NCBI GenBank assembly: GCA_018701395.1
Contig: JABIWU010000032.1
Coordinates: 1-46,419, forward strand
Length of the DNA: 46,419 nucleotides
Source of the DNA: Phycisphaerae bacterium
GTDB lineage: Bacteria; Planctomycetota; Phycisphaerae; Phycisphaerales; SM1A02
Direction of reading: 5' to 3'
The position numbers and the translations under genes are program-made. Each line of letters begins with the position of its first letter. Position 1 is the first letter of the stretch. This document shows, in pieces, positions 7,665-17,381 of the stretch. Under the pieces are notes generated by a model. It made no database searches and was not told where the DNA came from. It was given only the letters and a program-made list of their open reading frames with translations.

Positions 7665-8983
7665 GTTTTACAACCGGTCAATTAGTAAAGTATGTACACG
7701 GCAATTTGCTTGGCGATTCAGAAGTGTGCTGTATTGGCGCAGAAATAGATTCGCGTCGCCAATTGGCAGGCAAAGTTTTTTTTGCATTGAAGGGTGAGCA
7801 AACAGACGGGCATGATTTTGTACAGAGCGCAGTCGAAAATGGTTGCGCAGCAATTGTAGCAGAGCGTTTTTGCGCCGCAAATGTACCAGTTGTTGTTGTA
7901 GAAGATGCAAAAAATGCATTGTTTCAACTTGCAGTGGCGAGGCGAAATGAAATGCAGTTTGATGCTGTTATTGCTGTCACAGGATCTGTCGGCAAGACGA
8001 CTACTAAAGACATTCTCGCGTGTTTGCTCGGTGAAAAAGTTGCAGCATCAATGGATAGTTTTAACAATGATCTTGGAGTGCCCCTTACCATACTTGACGC
8101 TGAACACGCAGATTATTTGGTTGCAGAAATTGGTGCAAATGCAATTGGTGAAATTGAACCACTCGCATCCCTAGCTCGACCAGATATTGCGATAATAACT
8201 TCTATAGAAAAGGCCCATCTAGAGGGTTTTGGTGACATGGAAACGGTACTTCGGGAAAAGGGCAAGTTATTGCAAGCGGTTCCTGCTTCTGGTTTTGTCA
8301 TCGTCCCAGATTCGATTGATGTCTCAAGTCTTGCTATTTCGGCATCGATTGTTCGAGTGGGAATGAGCGATTCTGCAGATGTGCAATTGAAAACAGGAAT
8401 TGACTGCAATGGATTTGCAACCGTTTCTATTGACGGGAACAGCGCCACGCTCTCTTTACTTGGGGAACATAACGCTATGAATGCAGCCCTTGCAGTCATT
8501 GCTGTTTCAAAAACAAATCGAGGATTAGCAATTTCAGAGTTGCTTGCGTTAGCAACAAATGCAATTCCTGCGAAAGGGCGACTTGCTACTACGGTAGTAG
8601 ACGGCATTTCATTTGTAAATGACGCCTACAATGCTAATCCTGCATCTATGCGTTCTGCTTTGCAATTATTCAGTAAAATGCAAGCAAAACGCAAGGTTCT
8701 TGTACTTGGAGATATGCTCGAACTTGGAGAAAGTTCGCACTGTGAGCATCGCTCTCTTGTTTCATGTATCGAAAACGCAAATGCAGAGGTTGTTTTTCTT
8801 GTTGGTGACGAGATGAAAGCAGCATCGAGCGTTGGTGCATCAATCCAACTCGATGTAAGCGATCTTGATTCTATTGTTCCGTTATTGAAGCGAGATGATC
8901 TTGTGCTTCTCAAAGGATCGCGAGGGTTGCGATTAGAACAAATTATTGATTTAGTTCAACAAACAAAAGTTTTAGAGCACTAG
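7661..8983 (+). CDS. murF: UDP-MurNAc-tripeptide:D-alanyl-D-alanine ligase
   Basis: MurF adds D-Ala-D-Ala to UDP-MurNAc-tripeptide, completing the pentapeptide precursor. It has the N-terminal substrate-binding fold with VFFALKGEQTDGHDF (39-53), the P-loop VTGSVGKTTTK (106-116), the NNDLGVPLT block and NDAYNANPASM in the C-terminal domain. Length is 440 residues, normal for the family. The start is GTG 7661 within the murE stop overlap. The order murE-murF-mraY is that of the classical dcw cluster. Confidence 0.95.
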   Translation: MSFTTGQLVKYVHGNLLGDSEVCCIGAEIDSRRQLAGKVFFALKGEQTDGHDFVQSAVENGCAAIVAERFCAANVPVVVVEDAKNALFQLAVARRNEMQFDAVIAVTGSVGKTTTKDILACLLGEKVAASMDSFNNDLGVPLTILDAEHADYLVAEIGANAIGEIEPLASLARPDIAIITSIEKAHLEGFGDMETVLREKGKLLQAVPASGFVIVPDSIDVSSLAISASIVRVGMSDSADVQLKTGIDCNGFATVSIDGNSATLSLLGEHNAMNAALAVIAVSKTNRGLAISELLALATNAIPAKGRLATTVVDGISFVNDAYNANPASMRSALQLFSKMQAKRKVLVLGDMLELGESSHCEHRSLVSCIENANAEVVFLVGDEMKAASSVGASIQLDVSDLDSIVPLLKRDDLVLLKGSRGLRLEQIIDLVQQTKVLEH

Positions 8984-8990
8984 ACGGCGA

Positions 8991-8996
8991 TATACC
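8991..8996 (+). promoter_or_regulatory. Possible internal -10 box before mraY
   Basis: TATACC ends six bases before ATG 9003 and matches the -10 consensus at four positions. The spacing equals that of the other predicted leaderless starts. This is the weakest member of the set because mraY could simply be co-transcribed with murF. Confidence 0.25.
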
Positions 8997-9002
8997 TTTT
9001 AC

Positions 9003-10172
9003 ATGCTTTATAATTTGTTGCAATATATGGATGAATGGCTCGACAGCGTTGGGCTTTATTCTTTTCTTCAAGTCTTATACCAACGTGAATTCCGCGCATT
9101 TACTGCGGTCGTCGTTGCATTCTTTATAGTCATTTTACTTGGCAAGCCTCTTATTCGGATGCTAATCAAAAAGAAAATTGGCGATAGGGCGGAGTTTAAC
9201 CAAGATGAATTAAATGCACTCATGAAAAGCAAAGAGAACACTCCAACCATGGGTGGGGTGTTGCTGATGGGTTCGGTATTTATTACGACAATACTATTCG
9301 CCGATTTATTTAATCAATATGTTCAGTTGTTGCTTGTCGTGATTGTAATGTTTACAGTTCTTGGTGGATCTGACGATTATTTGAAACTGGTTGCAGCGCA
9401 CCGTGAAGTAGGGTCTCGTGACGGCTTGTATCGCTGGGAAAAAATACTATTTCAGTTTGGTATTGGTGCGATAGTTGCCGTTATGGTTTGGCAATATGCG
9501 GGAGATAGTGATTCGGCTCGTTCTCTTACTCTGCCATTTATGAAGACGTATATTCCAGGGATGGAGACACTGACGCTGTCTCCGAATGTAATCATTTTGG
9601 GGTTCGGAGTTTTCTCTTTGATTGCAATTTTTATGGTGATGTTGATGTCAAACGCAGTCAATATCACTGATGGGCTTGATGGCCTTGCGCCTGGAACCGT
9701 GACAATCGCTAGTTTTGCAATGATGGCGTTATGTTACATCGCGGGTTCTTCTGAACATGCTGGGGTGTTATTAATGCCGTACGTTGAGGGATCTGCTGAG
9801 ATGATGGTTGTTGCCGGCGCAACAGCGGGTGCTTGCTTAGGATTTCTTTGGTTTAATTGTCATCCCGCACAAGTTTTTATGGGCGATACAGGTTCGATGC
9901 CACTTGGAGGCTTGCTCGCGACAATCGCGATAATCATTAGGCAAGAATTTTTACTTCTTATCATCGGCGGCGTATTTTTAATGGAATTCGGCAGCAGTTT
10001 TTTACAAATTGCATACTTCAAGGCAACGAAGGGTAAGCGTATTTTTAGGTGCGCACCAATACATCATCACTTCCATCGCAAAGGTTGGTCTGAATCACAG
10101 GTTGTAACGCGCTTTTGGGTACTTGCAGTTATTTTTGCAATGATCGCACTTGTTTCAATCAAAATGCGCTAA
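9003..10172 (+). CDS. mraY: Phospho-N-acetylmuramoyl-pentapeptide transferase
   Basis: MraY transfers phospho-MurNAc-pentapeptide to undecaprenyl phosphate, giving lipid I on the inner face of the membrane. The 389-residue protein has about ten hydrophobic segments. Family signatures are TPTMGGVLL (residues 79-87), the Asp-rich loop NITDGLDGLAPG, the NCHPAQVFMGDTGSMPLGG block and the APIHHHF motif near the C-terminus. It lies 19 bases after murF and is the last gene of this plus-strand run. The usual following dcw genes (murD, ftsW, murG, murC) are absent here, and the next gene converges. Confidence 0.96.
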   Translation: MLYNLLQYMDEWLDSVGLYSFLQVLYQREFRAFTAVVVAFFIVILLGKPLIRMLIKKKIGDRAEFNQDELNALMKSKENTPTMGGVLLMGSVFITTILFADLFNQYVQLLLVVIVMFTVLGGSDDYLKLVAAHREVGSRDGLYRWEKILFQFGIGAIVAVMVWQYAGDSDSARSLTLPFMKTYIPGMETLTLSPNVIILGFGVFSLIAIFMVMLMSNAVNITDGLDGLAPGTVTIASFAMMALCYIAGSSEHAGVLLMPYVEGSAEMMVVAGATAGACLGFLWFNCHPAQVFMGDTGSMPLGGLLATIAIIIRQEFLLLIIGGVFLMEFGSSFLQIAYFKATKGKRIFRCAPIHHHFHRKGWSESQVVTRFWVLAVIFAMIALVSIKMR

Positions 10173-10194
10173 ACGAATTCAATTATTCTGGAGG

Positions 10195-11346
10195 TCAGTT
10201 GATTGCAGTTTCAAGGTTAACAACCGTATTAGCCAGATTCGGCGCTTTTTTGAAGCGGTGTTCTCTAAGCATCGAAATTAAGTGCGCCATGTCGCCATGA
10301 ACAGGTGCTGTAAACTCAACCGGTTTATCTGAAATGGGGTGTGTAAAAGCTAGGTATGCAGCGTGAAGAGCTTGACGTTTAATTACGAAATCGGTTCGTG
10401 GAAGTGAAAACGGCACTCCTCGAGGGACGATGTTCCCAACTTTTAAATGTTTGCCACCATAGATATCGTCGCCAACAATCGGGTACCCCAAGTGTTGTAA
10501 ATGCAACCGAATTTGATGTGTTCTTCCAGTTTTTAAATCCAGTTCTAAAAGTGTAAACCCGTCGTAGATTTCTCTAACATGATAAATTGTAACGGATGGT
10601 TTTCCGGTGTCATCCCAGCGGACCGCGTACCCATCACGCTTTGTGGGATGTTTTCCAAGAGGAACATCAATGCAATCTGTAAGCGGTTCAACCTCTCCGT
10701 GTACAACGGCAAGGTATCGCTTCCGAGTTTTTCGTTGTTCAAATTGTTTCCCTAGCCGCCAGTGTGCTGTGTCAGTTTTTGCTGAAACCATTACGCCTGT
10801 CGTATGCCGATCGAGCCGGTGCACAACGCCTGGCCTTGCGAACTCTTCTCCAACGGAGGACAATTCGCCACTGCTTACGTGCTGATAGTGCCAAGCAAGT
10901 GCATTGATGATAGTGCCAGATTTATTCGACCGAGCAGGGTGGACGATGATGTCATCATCTTTGTTGATAACGATTAGGTCGGCGTCTTCGTGGATGATTT
11001 TTAATGGGATGTCTTCCGCTGGAATGTCCGATGAAGGCGGGGGTGGCAAAATCACTTTGACAACGTCATGCTTTTTTAATTTAGTAGACCCTTTTGGTGT
11101 TTTGCCATTCACTAAAACCATTTTTTCCTCAATGAGCCGTTTTAAACTAGTTCGAGAAAGGAATGGGATTCGTGTTGCAAGGTAACTATCAAGACGTCGG
11201 TTTAAATCGCGGGATATTGTAAATGTCGCTTGTACAACTGCTTCTTCTTCTGAGTTTTGGTTTTCGTATGCGCGAAATAGTGCATCGCTATCGATGTTAC
11301 CTCCGCCGTCAAGTATTTCTTTTGACTGATCATTAGGCGTACGCAT
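10195..11346 (-). CDS. rluD: RluD-family 23S rRNA pseudouridine synthase
   Basis: The enzyme isomerises uridine to pseudouridine in 23S rRNA. An N-terminal S4 RNA-binding domain (about residues 43-100, RRLDSYLATRIPFLSRTSLKR) is followed by the synthase domain. That domain carries the catalytic motif HRLDRHTTG (176-184, Asp179) and the later signature LKTGRTHQIRLHL. At 383 residues it is longer than E. coli RluD because of an acidic N-terminal leader of about 40 residues. It lies 19 bases after the membrane TPR gene, so the two are probably co-transcribed. The exact target uridines cannot be read from sequence. Confidence 0.9.
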   Translation of the reverse strand: MRTPNDQSKEILDGGGNIDSDALFRAYENQNSEEEAVVQATFTISRDLNRRLDSYLATRIPFLSRTSLKRLIEEKMVLVNGKTPKGSTKLKKHDVVKVILPPPPSSDIPAEDIPLKIIHEDADLIVINKDDDIIVHPARSNKSGTIINALAWHYQHVSSGELSSVGEEFARPGVVHRLDRHTTGVMVSAKTDTAHWRLGKQFEQRKTRKRYLAVVHGEVEPLTDCIDVPLGKHPTKRDGYAVRWDDTGKPSVTIYHVREIYDGFTLLELDLKTGRTHQIRLHLQHLGYPIVGDDIYGGKHLKVGNIVPRGVPFSLPRTDFVIKRQALHAAYLAFTHPISDKPVEFTAPVHGDMAHLISMLREHRFKKAPNLANTVVNLETAIN

Positions 11347-11365
11347 TATTGCACATTACTGCACA

Positions 11366-12121
11366 TTATTCACTATCGGTAGTGGGCACGTTGGTGATGG
11401 AATCGATTGCAGGGTTGACTGGAACTTCTTCACGGATTGTAATTTGATTATTTCTTGCAATTACTTCTGCGTCACTTGGTAAAACAATAGTTTCAGAAAG
11501 TGATGCAAGCGTTTTAATTCTGCTTCTCGCTTGGTCCGCAAGGGCAGGGTACTGTGCGCCACTTCGATCTATTACGTTGGCGTAATATTTTTCAGCCGTT
11601 TTTAAGTCGCCACTTGCTTCCGCAACAGCAGCACGACCATTTAATGCACTGATTGTTAGAAGTGTTGATGCGCCTGATTTGTCGTCAAGTCCAATTACTA
11701 TTGCGTATAAATTATCAGCTTTTTCAAGGTAGAAAGTTTTGTCTTCTGCAGCAAGTGGTGTCACAATTTCAACGGTACTTCCAATTGCATTTCCTGAAAT
11801 GATCGATTGTAAATAAGCATCTGCCGCACTGAGAAGCCCGAGTTGTTGTATTGAATCGACATCAGAATATGATTTTGCTACATCTTCATGGGATGCAGGA
11901 AGGCCTGATGCTTGGGCTTCAAGAAAAGCGATCCACGCTTCTGCGCGGTGCGCAATTGTGCCTTGTTGGTATCGCACGAAGAACAAGTAGCCAGCAATCA
12001 CAATCATGATAATTAGGAGATAACTTGGCCCCTTTGTTTTTAGCCATACTACGAAATCTTCATTTACTTGGCTATCAGATAGATCGGCTGTTTGAATATC
12101 TTTTAAACGGTCTTTGTCCAT
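11366..12121 (-). CDS. Membrane-anchored TPR-like protein (YfgM-like architecture)
   Basis: This is a 251-residue protein. It has a cytoplasmic N-terminus of about 30 residues, one transmembrane helix (YLLIIMIVIAGYLFFV, about 34-49) and an extracytoplasmic helical region. A TPR-like pair, NGRAAVAEASGDLKTAEKYYANV, lies near 160-182. The one-TM-plus-TPR layout resembles the YfgM/TPR_21 family, which associates with the SecYEG translocon and periplasmic chaperones. I infer that resemblance from architecture only. The ATG has AAAGGAA about seven bases upstream. It is upstream of the rluD-like gene in an apparent operon. Confidence 0.7.
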   Translation of the reverse strand: MDKDRLKDIQTADLSDSQVNEDFVVWLKTKGPSYLLIIMIVIAGYLFFVRYQQGTIAHRAEAWIAFLEAQASGLPASHEDVAKSYSDVDSIQQLGLLSAADAYLQSIISGNAIGSTVEIVTPLAAEDKTFYLEKADNLYAIVIGLDDKSGASTLLTISALNGRAAVAEASGDLKTAEKYYANVIDRSGAQYPALADQARSRIKTLASLSETIVLPSDAEVIARNNQITIREEVPVNPAIDSITNVPTTDSE

Positions 12122-12235
12122 GTCATAATTCCTTTAAGAATTTGACATTCTAGCATAGAACTGAGGGTGAGGCTGATGCTCACTTCGCGGCTCTTTTTTG
12201 AAGCACGAAGTTAAATAACTGGAACTATATCTTCG

Positions 12236-13192
12236 TTATTTTAGATGCAACCGGTCAAGTGCATTCTGCATTTGAAACAGGCAAGAAGCTAAATATCTTG
12301 GGTCGCCTTCAGATTGCATGAATGCAGGAGCTGTTGCAGCAAGTAACACCCTACGAACATCAACAAGGTTGTTGTAGTCGTCATCCACACGCATGCCAAG
12401 TTTTTTTCTCGCAGCCGCCATCGTTGGGACTGGTTTTGTAGATTTAAGACGAGATTTATGACCCCAAAGCTGGCGTTCAAGGTAGACAGCATCTTCTATC
12501 CAATGCCCTGCATGAACTTCAGCTAAGTCAATTAGGGATACCTTGGCACTCCGGGCATTGTCTCGACACATTGCGTTTGCAAAATGCAAATCGCCGTGAA
12601 GCCATTGGTCAATTCGTCTACCACGCCAAACTTCCAAGAGCGAGCCCAATTTTTTTGTAAGAATCGAATGGGATTTTTTCCATGAAGATTCATTTGCAAT
12701 GTGATTTTCTTTTACGCTTTTCTTGGCTTGTGTTAAAAGAGAACTCCAATCTTCAAGTCTTCCTGTTTGGTCAACCTCAAATCTGGATGCAGAAAGAGTG
12801 AATTGTGCGGCGGCATTGGCAATACGTTCGATGTTAGAATCTTCCCAATGTTTGCCAAGTGGTCCTACTGGGAAACGTTCAATTATCATCCAAGTTAAAT
12901 CATATCCATTGAGTTTCTCGCCACTGGCAAAAAGTGTTGGAACGACGCTTTCTGGAATTTGCAATTTTCGTGTCCACTGTAATTCGCATTGGTTCACCGG
13001 AAGTTTTATGACGACTTCTAAAGATACATCATCGTCAGTCCACGTAGCAAAACCTGTAGCAGCACCTCCTCGTTGCCAGTCCGTGCGAAACCAGTGTATT
13101 TTGTCAACGCGATTATTTGTTTGTTTTCTAAGAGCTGGTTCAAGAGAACTAGCTAGAGAAGATGGAATACTGCTCGTGGCAGATTCAATCAT
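12236..13192 (-). CDS. Aminoglycoside/choline-kinase-like phosphotransferase
   Basis: This 318-residue protein has a protein-kinase-like fold of the APH family. The catalytic Brenner motif is QWLHGDLHFANAM, and the metal-binding Asp follows in VSLIDLAEVHAGHWIEDAV. An N-lobe stretch, DVSLEVVIKLP, could hold the ATP-binding Lys. Family members phosphorylate small hydroxylated molecules such as choline, sugars, aminoglycosides or homoserine; the substrate here is unknown. The frame is open from TTG 13222, but ATG 13192 has GGAG eight bases upstream and is preferred. It is divergent from the HAD gene and is followed by the TPR gene after a 114-base gap. Confidence 0.75.
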   Translation of the reverse strand: MIESATSSIPSSLASSLEPALRKQTNNRVDKIHWFRTDWQRGGAATGFATWTDDDVSLEVVIKLPVNQCELQWTRKLQIPESVVPTLFASGEKLNGYDLTWMIIERFPVGPLGKHWEDSNIERIANAAAQFTLSASRFEVDQTGRLEDWSSLLTQAKKSVKENHIANESSWKKSHSILTKKLGSLLEVWRGRRIDQWLHGDLHFANAMCRDNARSAKVSLIDLAEVHAGHWIEDAVYLERQLWGHKSRLKSTKPVPTMAAARKKLGMRVDDDYNNLVDVRRVLLAATAPAFMQSEGDPRYLASCLFQMQNALDRLHLK

Positions 13193-13299
13193 GCTTGATT
13201 CTCCAATAGATCTTTCACACAATTAGAGTAAGGTAAAACAGAGAATGAGGCAAGTCTTTCCTTCTAGGGGTTGCCTTAATTGCCCTTAGAACATAGTTT

Positions 13300-14181
13300 A
13301 TGGCGGTGAATACACTGCAATGGGATGTTTTAGTACTCGATTTAGATGGAACACTATTGTGTAGCCAAGGCGCAGTCTCAGACCAAAATCTACATGCACT
13401 AGATGTTGTTCGTGACCATGGTGTTGAAGTAGTTGTGGCTACTGGTCGATGTTTTGCGGAAAGCAAACATATTTTGGAAACCATAAACCATATTGGCGCC
13501 AGCATTACTGCTGGCGGTTCGCAATTAACAGATCATTATGGAAATGTAATTGCAAGAGATGGTGTCGACGCTTCAATTGTAAGCGAGGTCACAAAAAAAG
13601 TAGTGGAGTACGGTCATCGTTCGTTGCTATTAAAAGATGCAACAACTTGTGACGCGCAATATGTATTAGTTGGTGATGCGGCATTGCATGAGGCATCAAC
13701 GTGGTGGTTTGATTCACACGAAGTTTCAATTGTCGAAGTGAATACTTTTGAAGAGGACCCGTGGCCTGAGCACACGATGCGTGTAGGTGCGGTCGCAAAT
13801 GAATCTTGTTTAATTCCAATTGCAAATGAACTTAAAATTTCACTCGAAGGTCGAGCAAAAATGCAACATTGGTCGGCTGTGACTTGTTCAGAAGCGACTG
13901 GTTCCTCGACACATTTGCTTGAAGTGTTTGGAAGTCAAGTTAATAAATGGACGATGTTGAAGCATCATCTAGGCGATTCGATTGACAATGCACGGATAGT
14001 TGCAATTGGTGATGGCTTGAATGATGTCGAAGTTCTGCAAGAGGCAGGATTGTCAATAGTTATGGAAAATGCAAATGAGCATGTTCAACAACATGCTGAT
14101 GTTCTTGCTGGGCATCACAATGAGCACGGGTTTGCCAAGGCAATGCGTCGATGGATTATCCCGGTGGAATCAAAGAGATGA
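13300..14181 (+). CDS. Cof-type HAD-superfamily phosphatase
   Basis: This 293-residue cytoplasmic hydrolase shows HAD motif I DLDGTLL (14-20, nucleophile Asp14). The type IIB cap follows, and motif IV is GDGLNDVEVLQEAG near residue 240, as in Cof/YbiV sugar-phosphate and pyridoxal-phosphate phosphatases. The conserved Lys (motif III) is probably in the VNKWTMLKHHL stretch. A TAGAAC hexamer ends seven bases before ATG 13300, a possible near-leaderless promoter. The stop overlaps the next gene's start (ATGA), so the two are coupled. The substrate is unknown. Confidence 0.9.
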   Translation: MAVNTLQWDVLVLDLDGTLLCSQGAVSDQNLHALDVVRDHGVEVVVATGRCFAESKHILETINHIGASITAGGSQLTDHYGNVIARDGVDASIVSEVTKKVVEYGHRSLLLKDATTCDAQYVLVGDAALHEASTWWFDSHEVSIVEVNTFEEDPWPEHTMRVGAVANESCLIPIANELKISLEGRAKMQHWSAVTCSEATGSSTHLLEVFGSQVNKWTMLKHHLGDSIDNARIVAIGDGLNDVEVLQEAGLSIVMENANEHVQQHADVLAGHHNEHGFAKAMRRWIIPVESKR

Positions 14182-17100
14182 AATCTGAAATAAAAAAGCG
14201 AACGGGCGCGCATGAAGTCTGGCCAATCCAGTCAATTTTGAATGGCGTTAAAGGAATACACGACAAGTGGTTGCTGTTTGCGCCTGATTGCGAACCATTT
14301 TATGCTGAAGTTTCAACCAATTCGTCGTTTAGAAAAGTACCATCAGCCCAGCGCGGGTTAACTCTCGCAATTGAGTCTGGGAAACCATCGTTGGTTTTCG
14401 TACCAAATCGACAATTAGCTTCAGTACTGTCTATTGCTAGAGATGTAACACTACGTTCGCCAGTAGTGCTGGTCGTAGAAGATCATCCAGTACTTGCGCC
14501 ACAATTATTGCCAAGAGAATGCGCTAAGTTGGCGGGCTTGTCAATCATAGAGCCATGCGACTCGACCGAAGTTGCATTTTGCACAAACGCTGCAGCTTTA
14601 TTTTCAGTTTCAACGAATAAACCAATTGTGTTATTGATGCACCACGGACTATTAGCAAGCGCAGCATCTGAAGAACAAATTGACAATTCTATTCTTCAGC
14701 CAAGAACTCCAAATGTTGAAACTTCTACACCGTTGCATTTAGGAAGACGATTAGAATTAAATAGGCAAAGAACGTTACCAAGCCCAGGCGAGCAAGTTGA
14801 AGTTGGATTCGTAACTGTAGGTGGTTCTGATTTATCTCTCAAATATCTCGTGTGTGAATTGCAACTTCTTGGTCGAGTTCCAATGTTAAACATTCGTCTT
14901 GTTCACCCAATTGATTCGGTTCCTGTAGAGCGAATGTTAGCTAGGTGTAGACATGTTGTTGTACTAGAGCCTCGTCCTGGCGAGATTGAACAAGAAATTA
15001 TTAGCATTGCGCAATCAATGCGTCGAGAGGGTCGTGAAGTAGCATCCATTTGGGGCAAGGAATTGCCACCTTCTAATCCAGAACAATTGCCTGTTCACGT
15101 CCCTGTTAATTCGATTCATCCTTCAGTGGTTGCGCGGCTTACGCAACATTTGTTGCATGAAGTTTCACCTTCGGCAAATATTGGTGAGCAATTACTGCAA
15201 AGTTATTCGTTGCTTGATTTAGAACCAAAGAAGCGAAGCTCTTTTGGCACAAATGGAGCTTTAGAATTGTTACGCGAAATGTCTCTTCGTGTGCTTTGTG
15301 CTAGCGATTCAACGAAGCAAATTGTGCTTGATGGCGAAATGAAAAAAGATGGTGACGGCGGAACAATTTTGGTTGAAACTTGGGGCGAGGACCGATTTTT
15401 GGAAGATGGAATCAACGTTATCAGAGATGCGGTACTTCGAAAAGAAACGAGAATCATTCTTGTCTGGCGAAATTTTGAAATTGGAAATGCCTTACTAACG
15501 TTAATTGATGCAGTGTTGCCTACAAAAAATGATGATGGCAAACATGTTATTGAAGTAAAGATTGATCAAGGCGAAGAAGTTGATAATGCAATCGAACTTG
15601 CAAGTACACGAGAAGGCGTAAGTGTCATCATCGTTAAAGATGGAGAAGAACCACGGTTTGACCTGCAAAGATTAGAACATGTAACCCGGAACATTGACCA
15701 AATTGGTTTTCGGCAACAACATGCAATTGTTATTCCTATGGAGCAATTAACCCCTGTAAGAATAGTTCCATTTGACCCTTGGAAATCAAAAAATACGACT
15801 ACTGCGATGCCGCTTGAAACTTCAATTTCAACTCGATGGCTTAAGCCAGAATATCGTAGATGGAGAATTTCACTTCGTCCAATTTTAGAGCGAGTGGAGG
15901 TAACACGAAGTAAACCGCCTGTGCGAGTCGTTATAAATAGTTCTGTTGGTATTACACCACCCAAAGCAATTCATGCTTCCGCACCATCGTGGCGAGTTCA
16001 TATCGCTGGCTCGCGTGGTGATCAGCCGGGCGTCGTAGGGGGCATTCTTATTAATGCAGGGATTGAAATGGGGCATGAAATACGGGTGCAATGCAACAAT
16101 CGATTCGTCGGCCCAGGCAGAAGAGCATGGTCGCAACTCTTGTTTACAAGAAAGCAGAATGCAAATGCATACAAGCCCTTGCTCGGGACAATTCCATGGG
16201 GCGAGGCGGATGTTTTACTTGGATGGGATAGAGAAGAAGTTATTCGCTCGCTCGATCAAAAAGGGAATTTGCGAATTGGTTCACGGGATAGAACATATGC
16301 TGTTGTAAATTCAGATCCTCTTGAACACCAGACAGAACTCATTGACGATAATGGGAATACTACTTCGTTAGATATTGATTTTCTCGAACAAAGTTGCAAA
16401 AGTGACTCGATAAACATTCAGGGCTTCGCTTCTCTTGCGAGGTACAGATTTCACAATGAACGATTAGGTGATGTTGTACAACTTGGAGTTGCATTTCAGC
16501 TTGGTTACATTCCAGTTACTGTGGATGCAATTAATGTGGCTGTTCTCAAAGCCGAACATGCTGGATTTGCTCGTAGTATCGAAGCATTTGAATTTGGAAG
16601 GCAGATTGCTTGCGATTCGCAATCAACAAGGAGAGCAAAAGAAGAATCGCAAATTGACTTGGAACGACTGGAGAAAAGGTGTGTTCGCGACTTAATAAAA
16701 GAAGGTCGTCGGGGTATTAATAAGTCGATTATTGTAAATCGGCTATTACGACAATGCAGACAATCACTGCCTGGCCTTTATGAAAGCATCGATGGTCGTC
16801 AATCGGCAATTGATTTGATTAACGCAATACGCCGCTGTATGCTTTGGGGCGGCGAGGAAGTTGCAAATCGATATGTGACGTTATTGTGCCAAGTGTATGT
16901 AATTGATTCTGCAGAAAACGGAAGGGCGTTAACAAGAAATGTCATTTTGCCTTTGGCTGAAGCAATCTTGATTCACGAACCAATCTATCTTGCTCGATTA
17001 GCAAGAAGTCCAGAGATTGTCAGGCGTATTCGAAAACGTTTAAATGTTCAGAACTCACGTGGTGATATTTTGAAACGTCGCTTTTTATCTAGAATTAGGT

Positions 17101-17381
17101 TGCGTCTATGGAATTGGTCTTTTCAACTTGATTTGCGAACGAGTGATTGGTCTTCTTTTGTCGTAACAACAGTTGGTATTTTTTTCCCAAGGCGTTGGAG
17201 AGGACACCGTCGTGATAGGGCAGTTCGAGAATTGGTTGTGCATGCAGTTACAAGCGCAGTGAATTCAAAAGAACAATACGATGTGTGGGTAAATAAATTT
17301 CAATTGCTAAATCAATTAGCATTAGATAGTAAAATGCATTCAACATCAATTGATGAAATCCAACGGATTATTCAGTCGTAA
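14178..17381 (+). CDS. Degenerate fused indolepyruvate:ferredoxin oxidoreductase-like protein
   Basis: This 1067-residue protein resembles the large fused IorA-IorB enzymes. Residues about 50-190 match the N-terminal pyrimidine-type domain in outline (AQRGLTLAIESGKPSLVF; VLVVEDHP; a later IIEPCDSTE). Residues 220-300 resemble the transketolase C-like domain (MLNIRLVHPIDSVPVERML, HVVVLEPRPGEIEQE). Residues about 604-790 resemble the POR-gamma domain (HIAGSRGDQPGVVGGILINAG). The C-terminal 250 basic residues resemble the extension of proteobacterial fused enzymes. I cannot find the TPP-binding GDG...N segment or any CxxCxxCxxxCP ferredoxin motif; residues 370-540 replace the expected TPP domain. 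It may be a non-catalytic or repurposed relic, although the frame is fully intact. ATG 14178 overlaps the HAD stop; ATG 14151 is an in-frame alternative. Confidence 0.6.
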   Translation: MKSEIKKRTGAHEVWPIQSILNGVKGIHDKWLLFAPDCEPFYAEVSTNSSFRKVPSAQRGLTLAIESGKPSLVFVPNRQLASVLSIARDVTLRSPVVLVVEDHPVLAPQLLPRECAKLAGLSIIEPCDSTEVAFCTNAAALFSVSTNKPIVLLMHHGLLASAASEEQIDNSILQPRTPNVETSTPLHLGRRLELNRQRTLPSPGEQVEVGFVTVGGSDLSLKYLVCELQLLGRVPMLNIRLVHPIDSVPVERMLARCRHVVVLEPRPGEIEQEIISIAQSMRREGREVASIWGKELPPSNPEQLPVHVPVNSIHPSVVARLTQHLLHEVSPSANIGEQLLQSYSLLDLEPKKRSSFGTNGALELLREMSLRVLCASDSTKQIVLDGEMKKDGDGGTILVETWGEDRFLEDGINVIRDAVLRKETRIILVWRNFEIGNALLTLIDAVLPTKNDDGKHVIEVKIDQGEEVDNAIELASTREGVSVIIVKDGEEPRFDLQRLEHVTRNIDQIGFRQQHAIVIPMEQLTPVRIVPFDPWKSKNTTTAMPLETSISTRWLKPEYRRWRISLRPILERVEVTRSKPPVRVVINSSVGITPPKAIHASAPSWRVHIAGSRGDQPGVVGGILINAGIEMGHEIRVQCNNRFVGPGRRAWSQLLFTRKQNANAYKPLLGTIPWGEADVLLGWDREEVIRSLDQKGNLRIGSRDRTYAVVNSDPLEHQTELIDDNGNTTSLDIDFLEQSCKSDSINIQGFASLARYRFHNERLGDVVQLGVAFQLGYIPVTVDAINVAVLKAEHAGFARSIEAFEFGRQIACDSQSTRRAKEESQIDLERLEKRCVRDLIKEGRRGINKSIIVNRLLRQCRQSLPGLYESIDGRQSAIDLINAIRRCMLWGGEEVANRYVTLLCQVYVIDSAENGRALTRNVILPLAEAILIHEPIYLARLARSPEIVRRIRKRLNVQNSRGDILKRRFLSRIRLRLWNWSFQLDLRTSDWSSFVVTTVGIFFPRRWRGHRRDRAVRELVVHAVTSAVNSKEQYDVWVNKFQLLNQLALDSKMHSTSIDEIQRIIQS

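Noticed and set aside
10188-10300. GGAGGT followed by a short plus-strand frame at the end of the rluD-type gene
   Set aside because: The Shine-Dalgarno-like match lies in the gap between convergent genes and the frame that follows is antisense to rluD and short.
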